Assembly: GCF_000821245.2 (NCBI RefSeq)
Contig: NZ_LN611423.1
Span: forward strand, 372,096-436,095
DNA: 64,000 nt
Reading direction: 5' to 3'
DNA from: Virgibacillus senegalensis
GTDB lineage: Bacteria > Bacillota > Bacilli > Bacillales > Amphibacillaceae
Part shown: one piece after another, positions 17,460 to 26,222 of the stretch
Numbering within the stretch: position 1 is the stretch's first letter
Layout of the letters: every line of letters starts with the position of its first letter
Program-made: the position numbers and the translations under genes
Notes under the pieces: model-generated
Told to the model about the DNA's origin: nothing
What the model saw: only the letters and a program-made list of their open reading frames with translations
Databases searched by the model: none

Positions 17460-17975
17460 ATTGGAGTCTTAGACATCTACTGGTGGTTATTATCGGGAAG
17501 CCTGGCCGCTGCCATTATTTCATTATTTTTAGGAGATGTCCTGGATGGTTTGTTAGAAGGATTTGATGAGTTTTTAAATCCGCTTTTATTGTTCGGAACC
17601 TTGTCTGTAATTGGCGGGTCCGGAGTACTCTTCACTAAATATTCCTCGTTCAATCCTTTTGTGACGCTTCTGCTCAGTGTGTTAATAGGGGCAGCTGCAT
17701 ACTTTGTCATTTATCATTTTCTGGTAATTCCTTTGGCAAATGCCGAAACCTCTACATCGATTTCGATGGCTGATTTAGAAGGTCAAATCGGTGAGGTGAT
17801 CACCACCGTTCCAGCAAATGGAATGGGCGAAGTATTCATCGAATCTCCTAGTGGAAGTAGAAATGAATCAGCGAAAAGTTTTGACGAAAAAGAGATCAAA
17901 CAAGGTACGAGAATCGTCGTTGTACAGGTAAGCACAGATGCTGTTTACGTCTCTGCCTTGGATGATGAATTTTAA
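17460..17975 (+). CDS. NfeD-like membrane protein, flotillin partner (YuaF-like), AUU start
   Basis: The open frame encodes 171 aa when started at ATT 17460, close to the 174 aa of B. subtilis YuaF. GGGAGG lies 7 nt before this ATT. The first in-frame ATG/GTG/TTG is TTG 17550, which would delete the first 30 residues including half of transmembrane segment 1. Two or three membrane helices are followed by an OB-fold NfeD domain (LEGQIGEVITTVP, GTRIVVVQVSTDAVYV). NfeD proteins act with flotillins in membrane microdomains. If one G is missing at 17462-17463, the start would be an ordinary TTG. Confidence 0.82.
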   Translation: MGVLDIYWWLLSGSLAAAIISLFLGDVLDGLLEGFDEFLNPLLLFGTLSVIGGSGVLFTKYSSFNPFVTLLLSVLIGAAAYFVIYHFLVIPLANAETSTSISMADLEGQIGEVITTVPANGMGEVFIESPSGSRNESAKSFDEKEIKQGTRIVVVQVSTDAVYVSALDDEF

Positions 17976-17995
17976 TTAAGGGGGATTTATCTTTT

Positions 17996-19441
17996 ATGGA
18001 TTTTATCATTGTAATCGGGGTTATCATTGCTGTTATTTTAGCATTTGCCATTTTGTTTGCTGTCCGTTATAAAACAGTAGGTGCTGATGATGCCATGATT
18101 GTTACCGGAAGCTTTCTCGGAAGTAAAAATGTACATAAGGCAAATGACGGGAGTGGGATAAAAATTGTTCGGGGCGGCGGTGCCTTTATTCTGCCCATCT
18201 TCCAACAGCAAGAGCGGATCAGTCTTCGCTCCCATAGCTTGGATATTTCAACTCCGAATGTGTACACGGAAAATGGCGTGCCAGTAATGGCTGATGGTAC
18301 AGCCATTATCAAAGTACAAAGCACGACAGAAGGGATTGCTACAGCTGGTGAGCAATTTTTGGGAAAAGACGATGCCGAACTGCGTAAAGAAGCGCAGGAA
18401 GTGTTGGAAGGACATCTGCGCGCCATCCTTGGAACCATGACAGTAGAAGAGATTTACAAAAATCGGGAGCGGTTTGCTCAGGAAGTGCAAACCCAGGCGG
18501 CAGTTGATTTAAAGAAAATGGGACTGCAGATTGTTTCATTCACCATAAAGGATGTTCAGGACGAAAACGGATATCTGGAGGCTTTGGGGAAACCACGAAT
18601 TGCTGAGGTTAAAAGAGATGCTCAAATTGCCGAGGCAAATGCCATGCGTGACGCGCGTATCCAGAAAGCAAGTGCTGAACGGGAAAGTAAAAGCGCTGAG
18701 CTTCAGAGCGAAACGCAAATCGCAGAAGCAACAAAAGAAAAAGAATTGAAAATAGCTTCCTATAAACAAGAACAGGATACTGCCAAAGCTGCTGCCGACA
18801 CGGCATATAAATTACAGGAAGCGAAGGCACAACAACAGGTTATGGAAGAAGAAATGCAAATCCAGCTGGTAGAGAAGAACAAACAAATCGACTTGGATGA
18901 ACGTGAAGTACAGCGAAAGCAACGGCAATATGAAGCAAACATATCGAAAAAAGCGGAAGCAGAACGTTATGCTGCAGAACAAAAAGCCGAAGCAGACAAA
19001 TGGACCCGCGTTAAAAATGCGGAAGCAGAAGCAGAGCAAATTCGCTTGGACGGTGAAGCAGAAGCGGATGCCATCCGTCAAAAAGGTCTGGCGGAAGCGG
19101 AAGCAAAAGAGAAACTCGCCGAAGCCATGGAGAAATATGGGGAAGCAGCCATCTTGGAAATGATTATCAAAATGCTTCCTGAATTTGCCGGTAAAATTGC
19201 GGATCCGGTTCGATCTATCGATAAAGTAACCGTAGTCGATAATGGAAATGGTGAAGGTGATGGCGCTGCCAGAATGAGTAACTATGTTACCAAATTAATG
19301 AGCCAGCTTCCAGAAACATTGAAGGATGTATCTGGCTTTGATCTTAAAGGAATGCTGGACAATGTCGCTTCCAGCAGTGAGACCAAAATAAAGGATCACC
19401 TTTCTCCTTCCCAGACGTCCTCTCCAACTAATGAAAACTGA
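17996..19441 (+). CDS. floT: Flotillin FloT (YuaG)
   Basis: A 481-aa flotillin: an N-terminal membrane hairpin or transmembrane segment (residues 2-24), an SPFH/band 7 domain to about 190, then a long coiled coil of EA repeats (about 200-380, e.g. AEADAIRQKGLAEAEAKEK) and a C-terminal region ending in SPSQTSSPTNEN. It scaffolds functional membrane microdomains. It lies 20 bp after the NfeD-like partner, and both are driven by the SigW promoter. A terminator follows. Confidence 0.95.
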   Translation: MDFIIVIGVIIAVILAFAILFAVRYKTVGADDAMIVTGSFLGSKNVHKANDGSGIKIVRGGGAFILPIFQQQERISLRSHSLDISTPNVYTENGVPVMADGTAIIKVQSTTEGIATAGEQFLGKDDAELRKEAQEVLEGHLRAILGTMTVEEIYKNRERFAQEVQTQAAVDLKKMGLQIVSFTIKDVQDENGYLEALGKPRIAEVKRDAQIAEANAMRDARIQKASAERESKSAELQSETQIAEATKEKELKIASYKQEQDTAKAAADTAYKLQEAKAQQQVMEEEMQIQLVEKNKQIDLDEREVQRKQRQYEANISKKAEAERYAAEQKAEADKWTRVKNAEAEAEQIRLDGEAEADAIRQKGLAEAEAKEKLAEAMEKYGEAAILEMIIKMLPEFAGKIADPVRSIDKVTVVDNGNGEGDGAARMSNYVTKLMSQLPETLKDVSGFDLKGMLDNVASSSETKIKDHLSPSQTSSPTNEN

Positions 19442-19444
19442 TAG

Positions 19445-19476
19445 AAAACCCAGGCGTGTAGTCGCCTGGGTTTCTT
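19445..19476 (+). terminator. Terminator of the flotillin operon
   Basis: aaacccaggcg pairs with cgcctgggttt and is followed by cttt. Confidence 0.8.
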
Positions 19477-19625
19477 TAGGAAAGTTGCTAAATATATTAA
19501 TATGCAAAAATAAATTACCCAGCAAGGGCATCTTCCATCCGGAAATATCGTGTTAAAAAGAGAACGCATCCTAATGCGTGGCCGAGAAAACCAGTGCACT
19601 TTCCTTTATCCTTTTTGCCAATCTC

Positions 19626-20426
19626 TTAGTGGTCCTGCCTGCTCTTCTCCCTGCAGGCTGTAACAGCCTGTTGCATGAGTTGATCGATACCCTTCTCGTC
19701 CAATACACGTAAGCCTGCTGCCGTCGAACCTCCAGGGGTCGCAACCTGGTCAGCCAATTCCGCAGGATCTTCCCCTGTTTGCAACATCGCCGCAGATCCC
19801 GCTATCATCTGTGCGACCAGTTTCCGTGCCTGCTGTTCAGAAATACCGACAGCAGCTGCCTGGTTTTTTAACGATTCAGCAATCCGGTAAATGAAAGCCG
19901 GAGCACTCCCGGTAATCGCCGTTAATTCATAAAGCTGCTCCTCTGTGACGTTTTCGAACGCTCCGATTCCCATTAAAATCTCCTCCAGAAGCTGCTTATG
20001 ATGTAATTCGACATGTTTTCCGGCAGCATAAAGCGTACTTGATTCACTTAATCTGGCGGCTGTATTCGGCATGACCCAGGCTACAGGTGTACCTTCTGGC
20101 AATGCATCTTCCAAAAGAGATGGAGAGATGCCGGCAGCAACCGTTATGACGAGCTGATTGTCGATCAATCGTGCTAAATCTTCCAGCAATGGGGGATGAA
20201 TTTCGGGCGGCATAGCCAGCAGAACGATATCGGAATTGGCAACTTCTTGCCGCCAATCGTTCGATACAGAAATTCCATAGGCGGCCTTAACATAGTGAAG
20301 CCGTTCCTCATTGTCATTGTTTGAAGCAGTAATGGAAAACCGCTCATTCCCTGCTAAACCGCCAATAATAGCTTGGGCCATTCTTCCTGCACCGATAAAA
20401 AGAATCTTTGTTCTCACTTTTGTCAT
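19626..20426 (-). CDS. proC: Pyrroline-5-carboxylate reductase
   Basis: A 266-aa NAD(P)H-dependent enzyme for the last step of proline synthesis, relevant also to osmoprotection. The Rossmann motif FIGAGRMAQAIIGG opens the protein, VMPNTAA and ELTAITGSAPAFIY mark the family, and VATPGGSTAAGL is the conserved C-terminal signature. B. subtilis has several paralogues (ProI, ProG, ProH), and this could be any of them. It starts one base after the GNAT gene stop, so the two are co-transcribed. Confidence 0.93.
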   Translation of the reverse strand: MTKVRTKILFIGAGRMAQAIIGGLAGNERFSITASNNDNEERLHYVKAAYGISVSNDWRQEVANSDIVLLAMPPEIHPPLLEDLARLIDNQLVITVAAGISPSLLEDALPEGTPVAWVMPNTAARLSESSTLYAAGKHVELHHKQLLEEILMGIGAFENVTEEQLYELTAITGSAPAFIYRIAESLKNQAAAVGISEQQARKLVAQMIAGSAAMLQTGEDPAELADQVATPGGSTAAGLRVLDEKGIDQLMQQAVTACREKSRQDH

Positions 20427-20427
20427 A

Positions 20428-20919
20428 CTATTCTCCCCCCTGGTCGCTGATAGAAAAAACCATTGTTCTCGTTTTCGGTATCAATTCCAGTCTTTCTTCA
20501 TAATAATCAATCAATTCCTGATCATATTCCCAAAGCTCGAGTTCTATTTCCGTGGCTTGGATATTGGTAGCAAACTGCTTAATCTTTTCAAACAAATATT
20601 GATCGATCCCTTTGTATTTTTGATTTTGTTTAATGTACAGTTCTTCCACTTTGATAACCCGGCGTTCCTTATACAACGCTGTTTCTGCCTGCTTAATCCC
20701 TTTAAAAACCGTAAATGCCTGAATAGCTCCATCCTTCTCAACGACATATAACCGTTTTCGCTCATCTTCCAATATTTCCGACAGATCTTGCCGGTTGATC
20801 GGTTCCTGACTTTGTTTAAAATATTCCGGCTTCGCTTCGACTCTGCGCTGTTGCAGTTCTTTGTAAATTTCCAGAAGCTCTGGAAAATCATCCAGCCTTC
20901 CTTTCCTTATTTTGAACAT
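20428..20919 (-). CDS. GNAT-family acetyltransferase
   Basis: A 163-aa single GNAT domain: FKIRKGRLDDFPEL at the start, then VEELYIKQNQKYKGIDQYLFEKIKQFA as the acetyl-CoA binding beta4-alpha3, and ELELWEYDQELIDYYEE near the end. The usual R/Q-x-x-G-x-G/A loop reads QKYKGI, which is slightly divergent. Substrate unknown. ATG follows GGGGGAAGG, and the gene is coupled to proC downstream. Confidence 0.8.
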   Translation of the reverse strand: MFKIRKGRLDDFPELLEIYKELQQRRVEAKPEYFKQSQEPINRQDLSEILEDERKRLYVVEKDGAIQAFTVFKGIKQAETALYKERRVIKVEELYIKQNQKYKGIDQYLFEKIKQFATNIQATEIELELWEYDQELIDYYEERLELIPKTRTMVFSISDQGGE

Positions 20920-21371
20920 TTACCTTCCCCCTGTATTATTTTCAATTCTACCAACATATCTCCAAGGAGGGGCACTACACGGTCAGATTGTCCTTGCCAC
21001 TTCTCGTTTAAAAAGGCTGTCTATTCCTGACAGACTAGCATCCCCTTCCTTGTTGGCGGACATTTACTTTGACCAATTCCCTCCCTCTCCTTGCTTATTT
21101 CTGTTCATCTTCTATCTGTGATAGCATTCCATTTATATGATTATGGGGTTTATCCAACACCAGCTCCCTTTTCCAGAGATCTACTGTCATTTAGTTAACT
21201 ACATTGCGGAGGGGACAGTCAAACATCCAATTGCCAAGCGAGCTGAAAACACAACGAAAACCTTCCGCATGAACCTGCATATCCTCCGATTAAATCGGCA
21301 CGTGAACCAAAAAATCGGTATCTACATACAATGAAGAGACATTTTTAAACAGACAGGGGAGTTGTTTAGCA
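20920..21371. other. Gene-free gap with a possible sporulation promoter
   Basis: Several short ORFs lie here, but none has a ribosome site. Near the right end, CATACAAT (21325-21332) matches the SigE -10 consensus and partly the SigK one, placed about 40 nt before the coat-protein gene. I could not assign a convincing -35 element. Confidence 0.35.
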
Positions 21372-21845
21372 TTGGATAAAAAGTTAGCTTGGCATGAATC
21401 ACTTGAACTGCATGAACTTACTGCTTTTAACTCTATTGGGCTGATGAAATTAAAGACCACACTGCCCCATATTAAAAATTCCGAACTGAAAGGATTGTAT
21501 CAGTTAGCAATCAAGGAAATCGAAGCCAGTTTGCACGAGTTGCTGGCATTTTATCCGCTTACGCCAAGAGAGGAAGACGAGGAAAGAAAACAAATGGACG
21601 AAACACTGTTCCAGGGCGATTTGCTCGTTTTGTCTAAAACAGCAGTACGCAATTATAGCATCGCCATTACCGAAACTGCTACACCTGCTTTGAAAAATGT
21701 ACTAGTCAACCAATTAAATAAAATGATTCAACTGCATGATCGAGTTTTCCAATTCATGTATAAACAGGGGAATTACCCTGCTTATGATTTAAATAAGTTA
21801 TTCAAGCATGACATGCTGCTGGCAAAAAAGGCACTAAGCATGTAA
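21372..21845 (+). CDS. CotF-like spore coat protein
   Basis: A 157-aa helical protein of the CotF/YhcQ/YraD type. These proteins carry a ferritin-like four-helix bundle seen here as HESLELHELTAFNSIGLMKLK, LYQLAIKEIEASLHELLAFYP, DLLVLSKTAVRNYSIAITETA and LNKMIQLHDRVFQFMYKQGNYPA. The final KQGNYPAY is typical. TTG start with GGGGAG about 10 nt upstream. Probably made in the mother cell and placed in the spore coat. A terminator follows. Confidence 0.82.
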   Translation: MDKKLAWHESLELHELTAFNSIGLMKLKTTLPHIKNSELKGLYQLAIKEIEASLHELLAFYPLTPREEDEERKQMDETLFQGDLLVLSKTAVRNYSIAITETATPALKNVLVNQLNKMIQLHDRVFQFMYKQGNYPAYDLNKLFKHDMLLAKKALSM

Positions 21846-21861
21846 TCACTTTAATGAAAAC

Positions 21862-21910
21862 AAAAACCAGGATGGCCTGGCTCCTATAGAGCTGGGCCAT
21901 CCTGGTTTTC
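21862..21910. terminator. Bidirectional terminator
   Basis: aaaaccaggatggccTGG pairs with gggccatcctggtttt between the coat gene and ohrB. Confidence 0.85.
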
Positions 21911-21930
21911 CATCTTCCGTCCTGTTTCGT

Positions 21931-22350
21931 TTAAACAGCCTTGGTGTTCAGTTTAACGTTAATATTCCCTCGGGTTGCCTTCGAGTATGGACATACCTTG
22001 TGCGCTTCCTCTACCAGCTTTTCTGCTTCATCTTGGGATACACCTTTGATTTCAGCGTTTAGCGTAACACCAATTTTAAAGCCGTTATCTTCCGGATCCT
22101 TCAGAAAATCAACATCGGCAGTAATAGTGGAATCGATATCCTTCTTTTGCTTGCTGGCCACTAAATTTAACGCCCCGTCAAAACAAGCGGAATAACCGGC
22201 AGCAAATAACTGTTCAGGATTGGATCCTTTCGAAGTAGAATCGTCCGCCGGATTGACTAAATCCAAATCAATCATTCCATCATCGGATTTCACATGGCCA
22301 TTCCTACCGCCTTTTGCTGTGGCATGGGATGTAAACAGTACATCACTCAT
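21931..22350 (-). CDS. ohrB: Organic hydroperoxide resistance protein (Ohr/OsmC family)
   Basis: A 139-aa thiol peroxidase. The redox cysteines lie in GYSACFDGALN and HKVCPYSKATRGN, and the N-terminal FTSHATAKGGRNGHVKSDDG is the usual Ohr pattern. The ATG at 22350 has GGAGGGG upstream; the longer frame to 22434 has none. It detoxifies lipid and organic peroxides in the cytoplasm. No ohrR is adjacent, and a GTTTAA box about 55 nt upstream of the start could be part of a SigB promoter as for B. subtilis ohrB, but its -10 is poor. Confidence 0.93.
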   Translation of the reverse strand: MSDVLFTSHATAKGGRNGHVKSDDGMIDLDLVNPADDSTSKGSNPEQLFAAGYSACFDGALNLVASKQKKDIDSTITADVDFLKDPEDNGFKIGVTLNAEIKGVSQDEAEKLVEEAHKVCPYSKATRGNINVKLNTKAV

Positions 22351-22484
22351 TCGTAAACCCCTCCTCGAAATTTTGTATTCCGTTATAATTTTCCTTTTTT
22401 TTGATACTTTTAAACAGACTGATTCCATTTTCATCTGTGAATAAATTTAATAATGCAGTAAAACCTAATACAGAGGTGAGACAA

Positions 22485-22745
22485 TTGAAGCAACCAGAAG
22501 AAAATCTTGAGACCATCTCCATAGAAGATGAAGCAGGGAACCAACAGGATTATGAAGTAGATGCGGTCATAGAAATGGATAACAAAGAGTACATCCTCTA
22601 CTCATCCGGAAACGAACTTAAGATGAAACGAATTCTCCATGAAGATGACGATGAGTTTTTACTAGATGTTTCCGAGGAAGAAATGGCTAAATTAATTTCG
22701 GCTTACGATGAAGCCATCGCCGAAGAAACAAAAGAAGTTCATTAA
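22485..22745 (+). CDS. DUF1292-family protein
   Basis: An acidic protein of 86 aa with the DUF1292 pattern TISIEDEAGNQQDYEVDAVIEM, EYILYSS and a C-terminal acidic helix (YrzB-like). I chose TTG at 22485 because GAGGTGAG lies just before it; the 28 extra codons back to 22401 have no site. The following helical gene starts 19 bp downstream. Function unknown. Confidence 0.75.
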   Translation: MKQPEENLETISIEDEAGNQQDYEVDAVIEMDNKEYILYSSGNELKMKRILHEDDDEFLLDVSEEEMAKLISAYDEAIAEETKEVH

Positions 22746-22764
22746 TAGCTGGGAGGTGGCAGGT

Positions 22765-23016
22765 ATGAACACGGAATCTAATTTGGTGGAAGCAGCTGCA
22801 ACAGCCGTCAAACGAGCACAACGATGGACAGCGCTTGCCCAGACGGATCCTGCCAAATTTACCGAATCGCAAAACCACCTCAATTATGCCCAGGAACAAG
22901 TGGCGCTCGCCCACCAACAGTTCAGTCTGTTAAAGGAAGAAGAGCAGCATAAACTGCAACAAGCAGATGATTTATTGCGACTCCTTAAACAAACGCAACA
23001 ATCGCTTACCCATTAA
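22765..23016 (+). CDS. Small helical protein of unknown function
   Basis: An 83-aa protein, almost entirely helical and Gln/Ala-rich (VEAAATAVKRAQRWTALAQT, LNYAQEQVALAHQQF). GGGAGGTGGCAGGT precedes ATG 22765, a strong ribosome site; the frame to 22708 is not needed. It follows the DUF1292 gene closely. Possibly one of the small DUF families of Bacillaceae (DUF2564-like), but I am not certain. Confidence 0.65.
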   Translation: MNTESNLVEAAATAVKRAQRWTALAQTDPAKFTESQNHLNYAQEQVALAHQQFSLLKEEEQHKLQQADDLLRLLKQTQQSLTH

Positions 23017-23021
23017 CGAGC

Positions 23022-23417
23022 AAAAAAAGCCGGCTGTCAAAGAGACCACTGAAAAACTGGAGTTTTATGAGAGGTAGAATTTTAAAAAAGCGGTCGGTGC
23101 GGAAATATTCCTTCATTAGTTTAACGATTCGTTTTACGTTTGCAAAAGAGTTGATTTTCTTTTTTAAATCAAAGAAAATCAACTCTTTTTAGATTGGCCC
23201 TTGGTAATTCCACGATGAGCAAGCGGTGGTGACGCCTGCGGGAACAGCGCGAGCCGAAGATCCACTTGGTCAAGTGATTTTCTTGACCAAGTTAGCTGAG
23301 GCCGTGCCCGCGGCAAGAATCCACCGACAAGCGATTCGCGGAATCAACAACGAGCGTTAACGGCCACTTTAGATTAAAAGGACTTTTTCAGTGGCCTCCT
23401 GTCAAAGCCGGTTTTTT
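23022..23417 (+). terminator. Interrupted terminator flanking the inserted element
   Basis: aaaaaaagccggctgtcaaa (left) and gccggttttttt (right) would join into an A/T-flanked CCGGCT/AGCCGG hairpin with loop GTCAA if the element at 23043-23398 plus one direct repeat were removed. It would have terminated the 22485-23016 transcript. Confidence 0.6.
23043..23398. mobile_element. MITE-like inverted-repeat element inserted in a terminator
   Basis: The ends form an inverted repeat (GAGACCACTGAAAAA at the left, the complement of TTTTTCAGTGGCCTC at the right), flanked by the direct repeat CTGTCAAA (23034-23041 and 23399-23406). Outside the repeats lie the two halves of a terminator. Inside is a strong hairpin (aaaagagttgattttctt with its complement, 23144-23189) and the Bacillaceae core CTGCGGGAACAGCGCGAGCC / GGCCGTGCCCGCGGCAAG. 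No ORF with a start and ribosome site is seen, so any movement would be non-autonomous. Confidence 0.7.
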
Positions 23418-23475
23418 TAGCAATTTTTTGTAACAAGTTAACCGAAAAGTTCTCCGAACCGCAATATTTCACTAC

Positions 23476-24573
23476 TTACGCTTGCTCCTCCCCATGATCT
23501 GCCGGCTTTGGTGTGATAAAAAAAGCAAGTGCCACTGCGCTGGCTCCCCCAATCAGTTTTCCTGCTACCACAGCAAACACCATATCCTGATTGACCCCAG
23601 CGACAAATCCCAGATGACCTCCAAAAGCAAAGGCACCACTGACAGCAAAAGCCACGTTGACAACCTTTCCCCTCGGTTCCATCGACTTCAACATGGCCAG
23701 CATCGGGATAACATGCGCAAGCGATGCCAGCATGCCTGCGGTTGAAACCTTATCCATTCCCGCTTTTCTCCCTATATTCCGCAACGTTTTTCCGCCTATT
23801 TTCGTAATAAATGCCATCATGGGAAAAGCGCCGGCCAAGAATAAAGCGATGGCTCCGACAATCTGTATTCCTTCATTGATGGGGAGCATTCCCGGAATGA
23901 TTACCAAACCGGTGAGCGTTTCAACTCCTATCAACGCGAGCCCTGTCACAGCAACCAACTGTACGGCTTTACCAAATAACGAAAAAACAACTAGCACTTT
24001 TTCTTTCCTTCTCCACAATCCGACTGCAATCAAAGCCGCAAGCAGAACGGGCACAACCAAATTTCGAATGATCATCGCAAAATCAAGACCGGCAATCAAA
24101 CCACCGGCAAGGCATCCTACCGGAACGGTAACAATACCAAGCAATATCCCTTTGGCAAAATAGGGATAGTCCTGTTTTTCAATCATTCCTAAGGAAATCG
24201 GTATCGTAAAAGCAATAGTCGGTCCAAGCATTGTACCGAGAAACACCCAGGAAAAAAGCGCTGCCTGTTCTGTTTGTGACATCGCTTCAGCCAAAGCATA
24301 TCCTCCCATATCCAAAGCCAAAATCGTATTGGCAAAAGAAGCAGGATCTGCACCTATCAGACTGTAAACAGGCAATACCAAAGGGGTAAGAATTTTGGCA
24401 AGTACTGGCGCCAATGAAATGATCCCCACCATCGCCAACGCTATCGATCCCATTGTCTGAAATCCCTCACCGAACTTTTCCCCAAGTCCCCATTTGTTGC
24501 CGATACACCTATCAATGGCTCCCAAAACAAAGAACACAGCCACTATGTAAATAATCAATTCGTTGATACCCAT
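23476..24573 (-). CDS. eutH: Ethanolamine permease-like protein EutH
   Basis: An integral membrane protein of 365 aa (376 if started at ATG 24606) with ten or more hydrophobic segments. The family pattern is clear: MGINELIIYIVAVFFVLGAIDR, LALDMGGYALAEAM, FLGTMLGPTIAFTIP, and ASLAHVIPMLAMLKSMEPRG near the end. I favour ATG 24573 (GGTGA 5 nt upstream), the usual EutH start. EutH helps ethanolamine enter the cell, but no eutBC or other eut gene is in the window, so here it acts alone or serves another amine. Confidence 0.85.
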   Translation of the reverse strand: MGINELIIYIVAVFFVLGAIDRCIGNKWGLGEKFGEGFQTMGSIALAMVGIISLAPVLAKILTPLVLPVYSLIGADPASFANTILALDMGGYALAEAMSQTEQAALFSWVFLGTMLGPTIAFTIPISLGMIEKQDYPYFAKGILLGIVTVPVGCLAGGLIAGLDFAMIIRNLVVPVLLAALIAVGLWRRKEKVLVVFSLFGKAVQLVAVTGLALIGVETLTGLVIIPGMLPINEGIQIVGAIALFLAGAFPMMAFITKIGGKTLRNIGRKAGMDKVSTAGMLASLAHVIPMLAMLKSMEPRGKVVNVAFAVSGAFAFGGHLGFVAGVNQDMVFAVVAGKLIGGASAVALAFFITPKPADHGEEQA

Positions 24574-24723
24574 TTCTATCACCAGCTTTTGCATTTGTCC
24601 ATTCATTTTATCAACAGTTAGTCCTTTGGTTCCAGCGATGAATGCCTAGCTTGCCATTTTCCAGTGATAAGTCTTCTTCCCGATGAATAAACTGTACAAG
24701 CGATCCATAAGGGAGAGATAAAA

Positions 24724-25353
24724 GTGGGCATTTTTTTTAGCTACGTATTTTTGGGGCTTTCATTAGCCGCTCCAATCGGACCAATCAATGCGGCGCAATT
24801 AGACAAGGGTATCAAAAGCGGTTTTTTCCACGCCTGGTTGATTGGACTCGGTTCTTTAGCAGCCGATGTCTTGTATATGTTAACCGTTTATTTCGGTATC
24901 GTTCATTTTTTGGAAACTCCATTCATGAAAACGTTCCTTTGGTCATTTGGGTGTTTTGTCTTGTTATATACTGGCTTTGAAAGCCTGCTAAGTGCCGGAA
25001 AGCTATCCAGTAAACAAGACCGTGGAGAAGCGAACGAAGCCTCGAAAACCTTTTTCACCGGATTTTTTTTGGCATTATCCAACCCGCTAACCATTTTGTT
25101 CTGGCTCGGTATATACGGTTCCGTGCTGGCGAAAACGGCGGCTCAATATGATACCACCCATCTTCTGCTTTACAGCAGTGCCGTGATACTTGGATTGATT
25201 ATATGGGACATCTCCATGGCCCTCGTAGCCAGCAGTTTCCGCCGATTCCTGACCGACCGGCTTCTTATCATCATATCCGTCCTGTCCGGACTCTCCCTGA
25301 TTGGCTTTGGTATCTACTTCGGCTGGCAGGCAGCTGCATTGCTATTCCTTTAA
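24724..25353 (+). CDS. LysE-family amino-acid exporter
   Basis: A 209-aa carrier with six hydrophobic segments and the LysE/RhtB signature GLSLAAPIGPINAAQLDKGIKSG at the N-terminus, plus GFFLALSNPLTILFWLGIYG in the middle. GTG start with GGGAGAG upstream. Relatives export lysine, arginine, homoserine or other amino acids; the substrate here is unknown. It is divergent from eutH. Confidence 0.88.
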   Translation: MGIFFSYVFLGLSLAAPIGPINAAQLDKGIKSGFFHAWLIGLGSLAADVLYMLTVYFGIVHFLETPFMKTFLWSFGCFVLLYTGFESLLSAGKLSSKQDRGEANEASKTFFTGFFLALSNPLTILFWLGIYGSVLAKTAAQYDTTHLLLYSSAVILGLIIWDISMALVASSFRRFLTDRLLIIISVLSGLSLIGFGIYFGWQAAALLFL

Positions 25354-25419
25354 GCTAACAATGGACAGTCACCCATCTCCGCTCCTGGTAATAAATTAAC
25401 AGGGAAAGGGTGACGATTC

Positions 25420-26142
25420 ATGAAGCTTTATACAAGCAAGGATTTACTTAAACGACCGGAAGAAATAAGCGACTTCCACTATGCCAACTATCATGCCTTC
25501 CTTGAAAAGTTAGCTGACAAAAAACACCGTTTCCCTTGTATTCCGGCATTACAGGGGGCTGCTTTGCAACATTTTCGGTTTGGATTTCTGCCTGGGCTCA
25601 CCAGCGACCATGCTGTCGATTTGGCGGCAAACCTGCTTGCACAGTATAGTCATTCCTATAAAGAATACGGCCGTTATACTTCTCTCATCCTATTCTTTGA
25701 AGACGATCAACACGATACCGTTCGCGGTTATGAACGCTTATTTTGGAAGCTGTTAACCGATCTCCATCAGCGTGATCCCCTTGATTGGCCTGATGAAATC
25801 CCTGTTCATCCAGCTGAATCCCTATGGGAATATTGTTTTTACGGTGAACGTTATTTTCTATATACGGCTACTCCAAGCCACCAAAAGCGAAAAAGCCGCA
25901 GTTTCCCTTGTTTTCTCCTCGCCTTTACTCCAAGATGGGCATTTGAGCAATTCAACCACCAGCCCTCCTCGCCGTCCATAAAGGAAAAAATCAGGGAAAG
26001 ATTGACGGCCTATGATGAAGTACCTCCTCATCCGGACTTGAATACGTATGGCCAGGAGGATAACTTTGAAGCCAAACAATACTTTTTAAGGGATGATCAA
26101 ACCTCCAGTCAAAGCTGTCCTTTCCACCAACGCCCACGTTAA
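25420..26142 (+). CDS. YqcI/YcgG-family protein
   Basis: A 240-aa soluble protein. The pattern KKHRFPCIPALQGAALQHFRFGF, SLILFFED, ERLFWKLLTDLHQRDPLDWP and SRSFPCFLLAFTPRWAFEQF, ending in SCPFHQRPR, matches the YqcI/YcgG family of unknown function. ATG is preceded by AAAGG. It has its own terminator downstream. Confidence 0.85.
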   Translation: MKLYTSKDLLKRPEEISDFHYANYHAFLEKLADKKHRFPCIPALQGAALQHFRFGFLPGLTSDHAVDLAANLLAQYSHSYKEYGRYTSLILFFEDDQHDTVRGYERLFWKLLTDLHQRDPLDWPDEIPVHPAESLWEYCFYGERYFLYTATPSHQKRKSRSFPCFLLAFTPRWAFEQFNHQPSSPSIKEKIRERLTAYDEVPPHPDLNTYGQEDNFEAKQYFLRDDQTSSQSCPFHQRPR

Positions 26143-26193
26143 CCTAATTACATCTCATCCTTTTTACAGAAAACGTTATTAGGAACTCCATAT

Positions 26194-26222
26194 AAAAACG
26201 GCCTGAAATCAGGCCGTTTTCT
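26194..26222. terminator. Bidirectional terminator
   Basis: aaaaacggcctga pairs with tcaggccgtttt between converging genes; the right arm overlaps the 3' end of the APC permease gene. Confidence 0.8.

Noticed and set aside
21137-21334. 65-aa ORF in the gap before the CotF-like gene
   Set aside because: No ribosome site and no recognisable domain; it overlaps the presumed promoter.
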